64,000 bases of DNA from Aporrectodea caliginosa. Lineage: Eukaryota > Annelida > Clitellata > Crassiclitellata > Lumbricidae. The translations under genes were made by a program, and so were the position numbers. Every line of letters starts with the position of its first letter. The stretch's first letter is position 1. The stretch is taken from the NCBI GenBank assembly GCA_020284085.1, contig JACEVL010000006.1:1474280-1538279 (forward strand), in the 5' to 3' direction. Below the pieces are notes generated by a model that had not been told where the DNA came from, did not search any database, and saw only the letters and a list, made by a program, of their open reading frames with translations. This document shows, piece after piece, positions 11,501-21,235 of the stretch.

Positions 11501-13099
11501 CAACGAAGATCAAAGTACTCTTATTTGATTGATATGGGTGACGATTGTCGAAAGATAATTCACGCAAATAAAATCAGAAAGTACATTACAAGAGCAATGA
11601 GTTGTGGATTAATCGTTGAAGAAGATGAAGACTTTGGTTCAGTGGTTGAACTGCTGACGAAGAATGACTTGCAAGATGAAAAGAACTCACTGAATCTTGA
11701 TCCTGATCAGATTAACCATTTAACATTGACTCAACAAAAACAATTGCTGGAAGTACTGAACAAATATTCTGATCGATTTTCTGAAAAGCCTGGACTATGT
11801 ACATTGGTTGAACATGAAATCGAACTGAAACCGGAATTTCGTGAAAAAGAATTTATGGCTTACCGTATTCCACTCATCTATCGAGCAGAAGTTGAACGAC
11901 AAATTAAAGAAATGCTTCAAGCCAACATTATAAAACCATCTTCGAGCAGAATGGCAAGTCCGTTGGTAATTGTTAAAAAGAAAGACGGTTCTCTGAGACT
12001 TGCCTGTGACTACAGATACATTAACTCGTTCACTGTGGATTGTAAATATCCGATGCCGATTGTGAAAGATGTTTTGCACAAAGTTGGAAAATCAAATGTG
12101 ATCTCGATTTTTGATTGTCGAAGTGCTTACTGGACTTGTCCTGTTAAGCAAACTGATCAATGGAAAACTGCTTTTGTTACTCACAATGGACTGTACGAGT
12201 TTACTCGTGTTCCTTTCGGAATGATCAACTCAGGAAGAACATTTGTTAAAGCAATTAACATGGTTTTACAGCCTATAAATGAATTTGCTGAGCCCTATGT
12301 AGATGACATTGCTGTGCATTCAGATGATTGGAAGATTCATTTACAGCATTTAGATGCATATTTAATGCAAATGAGACTGCATAACATTACTCTGAACTTA
12401 AAGAAATGTATCTTTGGTAAGAGTGAGGTAAAGTTCATCGGTCATGTGGTTGGTTCTGGAACGATTCAAATGAATCCAGATAGAATTGAAAGTTTAATTA
12501 ATTTGAAAACCCCAGAAACGAAGAAACAAGTTAAGCAATTGCTGGGATTTTTTGGTTACTATAGACAGTTTATCAAAGATTTTGCACAGATTGCGAAGCC
12601 TCTATCTGATTTGACAAGCAAACATGTTCCAGATAAGATTGATTGGACTGATAGACATCAACAGGCATTTAATTTACTTAAAGATGCTGTACGCTCTAAA
12701 GTTGTTTTATATGTTTTTGATGTTGGAAAACCTTTTAATTTGTACTGTGATAGCAGTGATTTTGCAGTAGGAGCTGTTTTAACACAGATGGATGATAAGG
12801 GAATAGAACGCCCTGTATCATTTATAAGTCAGAAATTGACTGACACCCAGAAGAGATGGGCAACTGTGGAGAAAGAAGCCTATGCTATTGTTTGGGCTCT
12901 AAATAAGTTGAAAGAGATAATAATTGGATCTAAAGTTCACATCTTTACCGATCACAATCCTTTAACTTATCTGACTGAATCTATGTCTAAGTCTGCTAAA
13001 CTGGTGCGTTGGGCTTTAGCACTGCAAACTTTTGATGTAGAAGTTAATTATAAGAAAGGACGATTAAATGTTGTAGCAGATTGTTTATCTAGATTATAA
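8567..13099 (+). CDS. Gypsy gag-pol polyprotein with integrase upstream of reverse transcriptase
   Basis: A 1510-codon uninterrupted ORF. Residues about 20-190 are a gag capsid-like region. C283-x2-C-x4-H-x4-C296 is a CCHC zinc knuckle. D-S-G at 400-402 is the aspartic protease site. Residues about 664-704 form the HHCC zinc domain of integrase, and D734, D794 and E830 form its catalytic triad with the classic 35-residue D-E spacing. The reverse transcriptase follows, with D1183 in motif A and Y-V-D-D at 1244-1247. RNase H comes last (D1395 in Y-C-D-S-S) and the protein ends in L-S-R-L with no chromodomain. All key residues are present, so the product could be active. An acidic linker at about 520-600 separates protease from integrase. 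The frame is open upstream of this ATG back to about 8450, so translation may enter by frameshift from ORF1. Confidence 0.95.
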   Translation: MVSKIKKIGDAMKHVLPKMPNDMMEVPLYFETVENAFRSFNVQEQFWVKLLLPLMTPKARTVLNRLSFADLDDYQVVKQHLLKEFKLTPREYRSKFIDAKKTTEETYTMFTARLKNLLNYYVKSRKVDKNFEKLFDLLVADKLKESLPPGPLQFVLSKEGTDCYEASVVADLADIHVNNRIGLAIPNKTSFGFVPNVKRNQQFTPNFGFHWKSNQETGNQFRSTEVKPNYPVVHENKESMMARQRPVYNKSPPRFVAREGNASFTPYKRKESIEQRGAVVKRCHNCGSDRHLMKFCPVPVTTSNYGGKQENSRVNRIQVVDNSESQATEHQNNETEVKSVMKCHLSPDIQKEILLHNGMQKEMVGRDESTTLKKVLLQYVEVEIRGTAGKEPIKVKALIDSGAEVPVISEELLEGMQVEQIGKVNLQCVAGDAIPAKLVKVDVRLCCNDVEEEVIPHKVKCSLTPYVTLMCASIAKMGSTERFLLHPEIIAELKAVPQVRMIQGDVQANVTTRLQSQRKKVVEVEDESETESSSEEENESDDQQSLMPDGITAEMSEQEMAACKNGNLNETKEDNECDVEIGDLFEENEKDEEQQMQIADAKKFEEQQRQDESLKAWWNLAPDKESEFCVVNGLLYKRYRILEQTIYQLVLPKERRMKVMELAHESVFGGHLGEEKTRERIKLSFTWPKMRRDIVKFCKSCEKCQLKARSLVMDRVPITPIPREDVAFRRITVDCVGPIEPASAAGHKYCLCIVDSCTRWPTVFLLKSLTAKAVCDALMELFMNVGVPSVITSDQGTNFTASLTREFLNLMGCSPRFDTPGHPEAAGLVERWNQTFKKMIHHVIVDNPRQWHKVIPFTVWALREVPNATTGIAPYMLVYGKIPRGPLAILKESWTREINLPPHIGIQPEKYLKDMKANMEKALLFAESYSREKQLQYTNQYNKRAKHKEFEPGEKVIVLYPTSTNKLISRWHGPCTVIQRRSKYSYLIDMGDDCRKIIHANKIRKYITRAMSCGLIVEEDEDFGSVVELLTKNDLQDEKNSLNLDPDQINHLTLTQQKQLLEVLNKYSDRFSEKPGLCTLVEHEIELKPEFREKEFMAYRIPLIYRAEVERQIKEMLQANIIKPSSSRMASPLVIVKKKDGSLRLACDYRYINSFTVDCKYPMPIVKDVLHKVGKSNVISIFDCRSAYWTCPVKQTDQWKTAFVTHNGLYEFTRVPFGMINSGRTFVKAINMVLQPINEFAEPYVDDIAVHSDDWKIHLQHLDAYLMQMRLHNITLNLKKCIFGKSEVKFIGHVVGSGTIQMNPDRIESLINLKTPETKKQVKQLLGFFGYYRQFIKDFAQIAKPLSDLTSKHVPDKIDWTDRHQQAFNLLKDAVRSKVVLYVFDVGKPFNLYCDSSDFAVGAVLTQMDDKGIERPVSFISQKLTDTQKRWATVEKEAYAIVWALNKLKEIIIGSKVHIFTDHNPLTYLTESMSKSAKLVRWALALQTFDVEVNYKKGRLNVVADCLSRL

Positions 13100-13227
13100 G
13101 ATTGTTTATTTTACTGTATTATATAGTATTAAGTTTATTGCATAATTTAGTACGATTTTCATAATTTAGATGATTTTGCAAATTTTTAAATTTAATTTGC
13201 TCAATCCAAAGAAAGGGAAGGAGGTAA

Positions 13228-13484
13228 TGTGAACAAGTGTTTTGCATATATAATGAGCACAGGTGTTCTTTAGGTTGATATATATATAATGTGTATCGAT
13301 TGTTAAGCGTTTTAGTCTTAGGCCTTAGTTGCGCTGTCGGCTCGTGGGCGCTTGGCCTAAAGTAGCCTAAACATTGGCTGACGGTAGATTGTTTTACACG
13401 TGCAGTTAGCGCGCCAAACTTAGAAACTGCTGATGACAGTAAATTTGAACAATACAGTGTAGTACAGTTGTTGTAAGGCAAGAG
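13228..13484 (+). repeat. Truncated 3' LTR with upstream polypurine tract
   Basis: A purine run (aaagaaagggaaggagg, ending 13224) precedes TGTGAACAAG, the LTR start. It matches 5709-5965 with three substitutions and no gaps, then stops abruptly after ggcaagag. The remaining ~165 bp of LTR are missing, replaced by unrelated sequence, so no right-hand target duplication can be found. Confidence 0.9.
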
Positions 13485-13584
13485 ACTATGGACAGTATTG
13501 CAATGATGACGTAACGGTCCTGATTATCCAGCCACCTTGGTGCACCTTCTAAAATAGCAGAGTAAAACTTGTTCAGTCTGTAAT

Positions 13585-13975
13585 GCTCAAACATAAATGT
13601 AATATTTAAACACAAATGTAATGTTCAATACAAATGTAAAGTTCAATACAAATGTAAAATGTAATGTTCAACACAAATGTAAAATGTAATGTTCAAACAC
13701 AGACGTAATGTTCAAACACAAATGTAATGTTTAAACACAACTGTAATGCTCAAACATAAATGCAATGTTCTTAAACACAAATGCAATGTTCTTAAACACA
13801 AATGTAATGTTCAACACAAATGTAATGTTCAATACAAATGTAACGATCAAAACACAAATGTTAAATGTAATGTTCAACACAAATGTAAAATGTAATGTTC
13901 AAACACAGACATAATGTTCAAACACAAATGTAATTTTCAAACACAAATGTAAAAGTTCAAATGCAATGTAATGTT
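13585..13975. repeat. AT-rich minisatellite, about 20-bp unit
   Basis: About 19 diverged copies of a unit like aaacacaaatgtaatgttca run across this stretch next to the truncated LTR. Some copies carry an extra aaatgt insertion, giving two length classes. Confidence 0.85.
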
Positions 13976-14640
13976 AATTGATAAAGTGCTTGTGAAGCAC
14001 AATGATAAAAGTCCTTTTGCAATTTCTTTACTTCCTAATGTTGTATCCTAGATTCAGATTAATTGAATTTACAATATATATAATAAGTGCATTGAATAAA
14101 TAAATACAATAAATCACTGTCTATTGAAAGCATAGCAGTTACTAACAAAGTGAGGCTGAGAAGTAATGAATAAGAAAACAGACAGTCTCAACACCGGATC
14201 CTATTAACTAAAAATATTATCTGTGAGAATTTGAAAGCCCAAAGGATACAGAGATCACTGCCACCATTAGAAGCCTATCAGGCAAATTTTTTAAAGATTA
14301 GTCACTCATTTCTAAAATGAGCAAATCTAAGGTCGAAACTATTTATACTTCTAACGCAACATTACACAAAACCTATTCTATCAATATAAGTGGTCTAAGT
14401 GCCTCCTTTCATAGTGGTAAGACCACGTTCTATTTTTTGGGTCCTTCGCACTGGGAGTGCTATTGGTGAGTAATGCGAGAGGTGCTTTATAACATGCAGA
14501 TACAATACAATACAAAAGATCTACATCTTCACTCTAATAAAGTGCAGAAACTGTATATGCATCAAAATCACCAACACGATACAAACCACCTTGTCAATTT
14601 TAAAGGTTTTATAAGATCACTGTAATAAAGTGCATCAAAA
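13976..14640 (+). other. Intron; LINE 3' end at about 14440-14516
   Basis: Mostly unique AT-rich sequence. At 14440 an actgggagtgc block, a gtgctttataacatgcag block and an (ATACA)n tail match the order seen at 29880-29960, marking a LINE 3' end on the plus strand. Confidence 0.5.
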
Positions 14641-14773
14641 ATGGTTATAACTAAGAATACCTCCAGCAGCAATACAGAATCTGTGGTCATTCAAGCCAGA
14701 ATACAGCACAGAAATCCAAGGGAGAGGGAAAGAGCAACACACCAACATATCCACAACCACCACAACCACAACA

Positions 14774-14935
14774 ACCACCACCACCACCACCACCACCACC
14801 ACCACCACCACCACCACCACCACCACCACCACCACCACCACCACCACCACCACCACCACCACCACCACACCACCACCACCACCACCACCACCACCACCAC
14901 CACCACCACCACCACCACCACCCACCACCACCATC
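14774..14935. repeat. (CAC)n microsatellite
   Basis: About 160 bp of ACC/CAC triplets with a few interruptions. The poly-His, poly-Gly and poly-Trp/Val ORFs across it on both strands are artefacts of the repeat. Confidence 0.97.
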
Positions 14936-15769
14936 ACTACCATCAAATGAAACAGAAGCAAGAATAGAATCAAGGACTCCTCGTAGAATTCCAGACAATT
15001 TATCTCAAGACAATCAGCCAGCCATCTCAATGCCGCTGCGCTGCACTGCGGAAGTTCATCTCTATTTTGACGTACATGCGTATCTTTATCACAGAATCTG
15101 ATGTGCAGTATGTTACAACAAGACTGACAAATCCGCTTTGATATTAATACAGAGCAAATCGTATGTGGCACCTTCACGCCAGCGCATCACCCGATGAAAT
15201 ATTTGCTAAGAAAACAAAGAAATATTATCAAAAGACGGAGCCGATTGCTGACAAATTTCCATGATATACATCAACACGGCGGAGACTATCGTGTTTGTGG
15301 AAGATGCCAATCGCTTCAATTCTCTCGACCAAATCATCTTCTAGCATTCCTTCGTACACCATATAAGAATTCACAGCCAGTGCCGGTGCATGAGAACACT
15401 GTACTACAGCTACATAAATATAACTTAAGCCATTCTGTTTATGAAAATGTTTTATGCAGGTTGGGCAGAATACAGAAGAAGTAACCGATAGGTAAAGAAG
15501 ATCTGAAGAAAATCATTATTCGGGTTTTGTTACTACAGAATTCAGCAAATATTTATTGAAAGGTGTTTACGTGCTTTCCTTGCAATGCTTAAAGCCACAG
15601 TAACAACATTCAACATTCCCTGGTTGAATTCATTCTGTAAAAATCCTGATAGACATTGGAAGCCAGGCAAACTATAAATATCACTTTAATATGCAACCAC
15701 TTACAGGAAGGCTCATTACTGAAAGATGCATCTGTGTATAATTCTACTCACTGATAATAAATGGGCAAA

Positions 15770-16060
15770 GAAGAGCAGTCCCTTAAACCAAACCCAAGAG
15801 GTAACCAATCCTATAAGTGTTAGCAACTCAATTTCCTTAATCTTGGTACAAATGGGCAGGTAGCTAGTCCTCACTCTTTTTTTAGGGATCTTCCGACCGA
15901 CAGAGTACGGTCAGTGTATTCATTTTATACCTGATTTTGCTTCTCGGCGCTACTGGAACAGAACTCTCGAAACATCTTTCTTCTATACTAGTGGAGATTT
16001 GAACCTCAAGGTCTGAGTTATCAGCCCAACACTCTAATCATTCGACTATAGCACATCTCA
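15770..16060 (-). mobile_element. tRNA-headed SINE, copy A
   Basis: Minus strand. The head has an A-box-like TAGTCGAATGATTAG and a B-box-like GAGGTTCAAATC near 16000-16055. The body runs down to GGGACTGCTCTTC at about 15775. It has the same head-body-tail order as the copies at 31335, 31926 and 56395. Confidence 0.7.
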
Positions 16061-17390
16061 CACATACATTTAACAGAGTGTGTGTCTGTGTGTGCGCTTG
16101 TAAAGCATCTTACTTTGCTACTGAAGATGCTATAGAAATTGTCATCATTACATTACATTAAATTGCATACAATCAGGAAAATATAAACAATGCACAAATA
16201 CTAGTTATACTAGAACAAAGAAAGACCATACACATAAGATATGCTACACGTGTAAGTATCTGGACATTTCTCAACAAAGAGGAATGTGAATGCACTCATT
16301 CGATGTTAAACAAAAGCCCATTGAACTGAAACGTATAACACAGCAGAAGAAGAAACAGTAAAACAACACACAACAACAGACAACAAAAATGTACTCAGAA
16401 GACAGTGGAATAAGTGCATTCATACAGCACAACACTGAGATACCGGTACAAGAATGCACAGGCACCAGAAAACAGGCACAATTACTCGAACGTTAGCAGT
16501 TGCGCACTAACGCCAGACCCAGACATGAAAATTTACACCTTGCAGCACCACGGAGTTTCACCAACAATGCCCTTCCTGGCAAACTCCCACAGCTCTGAGT
16601 GCTAATCGAGATAGGGTGGAATGCAGCATAAAACCTAGGTCCCAGCCACCACAGGGCCGAACGCCCCACAACCGTCCGTTATCAGCGATAGGCCAATATC
16701 TTCAAGGGCCAACAACATAAGGCCAAGACCCAGCCAAGTAAATCTAGACAGACAATGCCATTGGCGACATACATCAATCCTAAGTGCCGACCAGCCAGCC
16801 AGCCAAACCAGTCCGTCGGCCAGCCAAGAACCCGTAGGAGTATCGAACAGAAACGCAGACCAGCTTGAAAGAAACACTTCTGACGGAGGTCTTGGAGGCA
16901 GCCCACTAGGCAGGAAACAAACCGGTCTTTGTTCCTGCCACAGAAGTATTTGTCAAGCCCCATGTTTTTGCCCACCAACAAGCGATAAACAGCATGCTGG
17001 CATTTGCCATCGCAAGTTTCTTCGAGAGCTGCTGCTCTCTGGCTGTAAACATTTTACCTAAACTTAGCACAGACAACACTCGAACAACAGGTATAATTCC
17101 GACGGGCGGACACCTCCATACCTTAGATAAGCAGGTAATGTAAGAGAACAGGCGGCCGCACACGCCTCTATCATCAACGGCCGCTTTCAGATGCAGTATA
17201 GGGCCTACCCACAGTGGAAGGCTTTTGGATTGGGACAGAAAACAACAGTGAACATCAACACTAAAACCTGAACTGATTAAGGTATATCAGCACATGAGTG
17301 TTGTTAAGGAAGATCAAAGCATTATGGACAAAACAGATATTTGAACTGATGTAAGATCCGGTTTCAGGTCATGGCAGGTGATTGATTAGT
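16061..17390. other. Intron without a supported gene; CAGC-rich patch
   Basis: The interval is mixed sequence. Around 16780-16830 it carries a run of gccagccagcc motifs. Several overlapping minus-strand ORFs (16635-17163) lack domains and splice evidence and look like chance openings in GC-richer DNA. Confidence 0.4.
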
Positions 17391-17463
17391 ATTTGATTGA
17401 ACATATTAGACTGAGATCTGTGATGCTGTCGCTTATGCTATTGCTGCTTCTGCTATTGCTGCT

Positions 17464-17645
17464 TCTACAAACACTGCAAACAAGGGCAGTATTTCTACAA
17501 ACACTGCAAACAAGGGCAGTATTTCTACAAACACTGCAAACAAGGGCAGTATTTCTACAAACACTGCAAACAAGGGCAGTATTTCTACAAACACTGCAAA
17601 CAAGGGCAGTATTTCTACAAACACTGCAAACAAGGGCAGTATTTC
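17464..17645. repeat. 30-bp minisatellite, six perfect copies
   Basis: Six exact head-to-tail copies of a 30-bp unit (ctacaaacactgcaaacaag then ggcagtattt). Because 30 is a multiple of three the array is open in several frames (L-Q-T-L-Q-T-R-A-V-F on plus), but the flanks show no gene. Perfect identity means recent expansion. Confidence 0.95.
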
Positions 17646-17899
17646 CATACCTGTCCTGTGTTCAAACCAGGCCACTATTTCTCTCGGGACAAAAACTGTG
17701 GCACGCATAGCCAGTTCTATTACAAAAGGCTTTCCTTCTTGCAGTTCTGTTTAGTTCTGAATCAATCGCCCCTATTGCCCAAACGTGCACACGCACGCAC
17801 GCACGGGTCGTGGAAAATTAAATGCATTTAAGCCCTGGCAAATGCATTTAACTGTCTGGCAAATAAACTGAGTCAAATAACCAGCAAAACAATGAATTA

Positions 17900-18550
17900 A
17901 ATATTACAAAAGGACCAATCAGTTTGGATTAGGCTAGACCACACTACATTACCACATAATCCTGTTGTAAAAGTTTGGATTAGGCTATATCATACTAGAT
18001 TACAGATTTACAATTGAATCTCCAATCCTGTTACAACATACATGTATACATGTAGTTTGGATAAGATAATCATCTTAGTAAATTACATCAAAATACTGTT
18101 ACATTAGATTAAAATCCAGACCTGTTGTCACATAGATTAGATTTAGATTACAACAGATTAGATTGGATTAGAGTAGACTGGATATGATTACATGAGAATA
18201 CAAAAGATTGGATTACATGAGATTAGATTGGATTAGATCACATGAGATTGGATTACATAACACAAGAGGCCGTGATAATTATATGACAGTAGATTAAATT
18301 ACATAAGATTAAATACAATTAGATTAAATGAGAGTAGCTTGTTTAGGCTACACCAGATTAGGTGAGCTTAGTTTAGATTACATGAAATTATACGAGATTA
18401 GTTTAGCTTAAGCGATTAGATTAGAATCATTAGATTATATTACCTGAGAATTAGATTTGGTCAGATTGGATTAGATTAAGTATGTGAGATTAGACTAGGC
18501 AAGTTGTCCATAAATGAGACTAGATTACACGAGGTCACATGAGGTTAATG
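17900..18550. repeat. Degenerate GATTA-rich tract
   Basis: About 650 bp dominated by gattagattggattacatga-like motifs with no fixed period. It looks like an old, decayed minisatellite. No coding potential. Confidence 0.75.
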
Positions 18551-18599
18551 ACATTATAAGAAATTGCACAAGTAATGTTGATGCTCCCGCACACTGTTG

Positions 18600-19400
18600 T
18601 ATCTTTTCGAATACTTCTATAGTATCACAATAAACAAAGCTACCCATCATCAATGGCCTGGACGATGCAATGAATGCCTGCTCTGTAGGGCCGTAATAAA
18701 ATCAGCTGCAGGTGTCAGGATGCGAACCGTATGGACATCGGGACTTAACCATAAACATAATAAGGCCAGTAATAATAAATACAAATTTAGAAATTGCCTC
18801 CCGAAGAAATTGCGCCCGTCAAACGTCGAAGACAAAGCGGCCGACAATCACAATAAAGAGAGGAACGCTGATGAGGCATGGAAAATGCCAGCCGCTCACC
18901 CTCGCTCCCTCCTTGCCCGGGACATGGAGTCCACGCCCGGGATTACCTCTGAAATCCCGGCAATTACTTTATGGTCGCGTTTACCGTCCATTAAGCCCGT
19001 TTATGGGTGATTAATTAATCCCTGCGGAACCAGAGGGGTGTGGAGGAATGACCTACAGACTTCAGACTTAGAAAGTAAGACATCCGGGGGCCTGGTGAAT
19101 GTTACTAACAGCTAATACTTCAACGCCAACCACCCAGGGTCAATTTAATTACGGGTGGAGTTGAGGTTACCGGCGGGGTTGCCTTAATTTCCTTCTACCC
19201 TCCGCCTGCCCCTAAATAAATCAGGGTTCAAAGCCTAAACCTAATTCCTGTGCATTCCATGTCCCGGATGTGTGGCATTTCAGAGACTGGGGTAATGGAT
19301 TAATTCTATAGATCCGCTTTCACCCGGGTGGACTTCTAAATTTACCACCATAAACTCCTCACTCTTGCTGGATGGAGTCTGAACTTCAAACCTGCAACAT
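18600..19400. promoter_or_regulatory. Candidate intronic regulatory block (non-coding, complex sequence)
   Basis: It sits in the large FGFR-like intron between simple repeats, but is of high complexity and higher G+C (ccgggacatggagtccacg, gtttaccgtccattaagccc). It has homeodomain-type TAATTAATCC at about 19010 and TTTATGG sites near 18965 and 19000. ORFs here lack domains. Such islands in developmental receptor introns are often enhancers; this is inference from composition only. Confidence 0.3.
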
Positions 19401-19617
19401 TTGGCTCCAGTGAGTACCCTGGATTTCAGAGGACATTCAACAGTCAACGTACTCGACACGTGGATATCTGGTTCAGAACAACTGGTGTTCCAAGTTCAAC
19501 GATAACAGCAAAACTTGGCTAAATCTTTGGATTTGTGTGGTTGACAACAGTATGGCAATATAATTCAATGCAATGCAGTGACGGGTAATTAAGGTTTTGC
19601 TTTTAGGCAAGATCATC

Positions 19618-19760
19618 ATGAAGCTAATTATAAAATTTTAATTAGAATTAGACAACTTTTAATTAAAATCAGAATTAGCAAAATTTTGCTTATTAATTAA
19701 TTATAATTAGTTACCAAGCAAATTAATTAGGTAATTAATTAATTTCTAATTAATTAATTA
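19618..19760. repeat. TAATTA-rich low-complexity stretch
   Basis: Overlapping ttaattaattaa palindromes over about 140 bp, with nothing coding. Confidence 0.7.
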
Positions 19761-20017
19761 CCCATCAATGAATGCAGACATGATTTAAACACTATGCCAT
19801 TCATCCTTCACAAAACTACTCAACTATGTTTCCAGTTTAAGCAGGAGTTTTAGGAAACAGAAGCAGGTCCTTGAACAGCTACTAATGAGAACAAAGAATA
19901 GAGAACTTTTAGAGATAAACCCATAGACCATGATTGATGATCAATCAAATGGCAAAACCAGGTAAACAAAAGACCATGGGTAACTGGGGTAATTCTGACC
20001 TTTGTCTACCAAAATAT

Positions 20018-20101
20018 AATTGAGGTGTTGAGCACCAGAGTGGCCTAACATGATGTAGTTTATCAATGGTGATAGCCACTCTGGCACTCAATACCTCAAT
20101 T
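20018..20101. repeat. 84-nt hairpin resembling a pre-miRNA or a short MITE
   Basis: AATTGAGGTGTTGAGCACCA at 20018 pairs with ...TGGCACTCAATACCTCAATT ending at 20101. The arms are about 28 nt with three imperfect pairs, around a loop of about 28 nt. Length and shape suit a microRNA precursor on either strand. The partial pairing also continues outward, which would suit a MITE. Confidence 0.5.
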
Positions 20102-21060
20102 CAAATATTCTGCATACCTTGGGATTAGGTAATTGACACTATAGAAGTTAACCTGGCTATTATTCTTATTTTGACCTAACACAAACTTGATCCTGAAACT
20201 AGTGTAAGTGGATTTTTCTGTCACACCACTTCAAAGAACTCCATACCTTGAGACAGTAATAACAATAATAATCTGGTAAGAGCAATATTTTGGCAACATG
20301 CAAAGAGCTTCAGAGGCATGTACCTTGCCACACTGTACCTTGCCACACTGAGTAAAATGCCGCACTGAATAAACTTGTCTCAATTATTGGGAGTACCTTG
20401 CCTCACCCTATCTTACCTCTTCGTACCTTGCCACATCATACTTTGCCACACTGTACATTGCCTTGCAACACTGAATAAATTGCCACACTGTGTAAACTTG
20501 TCCCAATTATTTGAAGTGTCAGTGAAAGACTTTTCCTCTTAGACCCATTGTCTAAATCCTCTCTCCCACTCTAGTCAAACACTTGGGTGACCATCGTGTA
20601 AAACAAACACCTCTTTCAGCAACTCATTCACAGACTAACTTACATATCATCTTTGAGAGATACCAAAAAGGCATTGCATAAATAAATGCACACACATAAA
20701 ACATATATGTACCAGTACTAACATAATATATTATTAAATTGCCAATACCCAATTTATGAGACCGAATATTTCATTATTTGTTTAGTCAAAATGTTCGGTT
20801 CCGAAACATAAACCAGTAGGCCTAATCTATCGTCACAAATATAAGGGTGGACGTTTAAATTATGTTGGGAAGTTGTTAACGATATGTTTAATTGTGTAAA
20901 TAATAAGGGACATAAAACGATAGGTAAAAATCGATGAAAAACTTGGAATATAATTCAAGTAAAATTATTAAATTATAACACAATTTTGACATCGGCACCG
21001 ATTAACCGATTATTTCTGCCGATACCCGATTAACCGATTGTTCTAATAATCGGCCCGATT
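20102..21060. other. Intron with tandem and dispersed repeat fragments
   Basis: A segment at 20123-20175 (ggtaattgacactatagaag) recurs at 28387-28440. From 20320 to 20480 a ctttgccacactgtaccttg motif repeats several times. From 20990 to 21060 ccgattaaccgattatt-type motifs repeat, as at some DNA-transposon ends. No gene is seen. Confidence 0.5.
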
Positions 21061-21069
21061 ACGCATTTA

Positions 21070-21235
21070 ACGGTAAAAGCATACACATGTATAAGTACCT
21101 AAATATCTACATAAATGCATACATACACAAGCAGTTACACTGTTACACACATACATACATACATACAAAAAACCACACATAGATGTACACATACAAGCAT
21201 ACACACATATACATACACAGACATACACATAACAC
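21070..21235. repeat. (ACATAC)n microsatellite region
   Basis: Degenerate acatacatac repeats. Open frames across it are artefacts. Confidence 0.85.

Larger units (their letters stand above)
5709..13484 (+). mobile_element. Gmr1-like Ty3/gypsy LTR retrotransposon, 5' end rearranged, 3' LTR truncated
   Basis: The element holds, in order, a 5' LTR, a leader with tandem repeats, a second partial LTR interrupted by a hAT fragment, a second leader, ORF1 (7542-8456), a long gag-pol ORF (8567-13099), a polypurine tract (13207-13224) and a 3' LTR cut at 13484. The shared 257 bp of LTR (5709-5965 versus 13228-13484) differ at only 3 positions, so the insertion is young. The pol order is protease, integrase, reverse transcriptase, RNase H. 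From published knowledge, this Ty1/copia-like order with gypsy-type RT defines the Gmr1 group, first described from deuterostomes. It lies in an FGFR-like intron in the opposite orientation to the host gene. No env-like ORF is present. Confidence 0.9.

Noticed and set aside
13119..13615. Minus-strand ORFs over the 3' LTR
   Set aside because: The same ORFs appear over the 5' LTR; they are chance openings in LTR sequence on the wrong strand.
14635..15177. Long ORFs of poly-His, poly-Gly, poly-Trp and poly-Val
   Set aside because: They are translations of the (CAC)n microsatellite in different frames.
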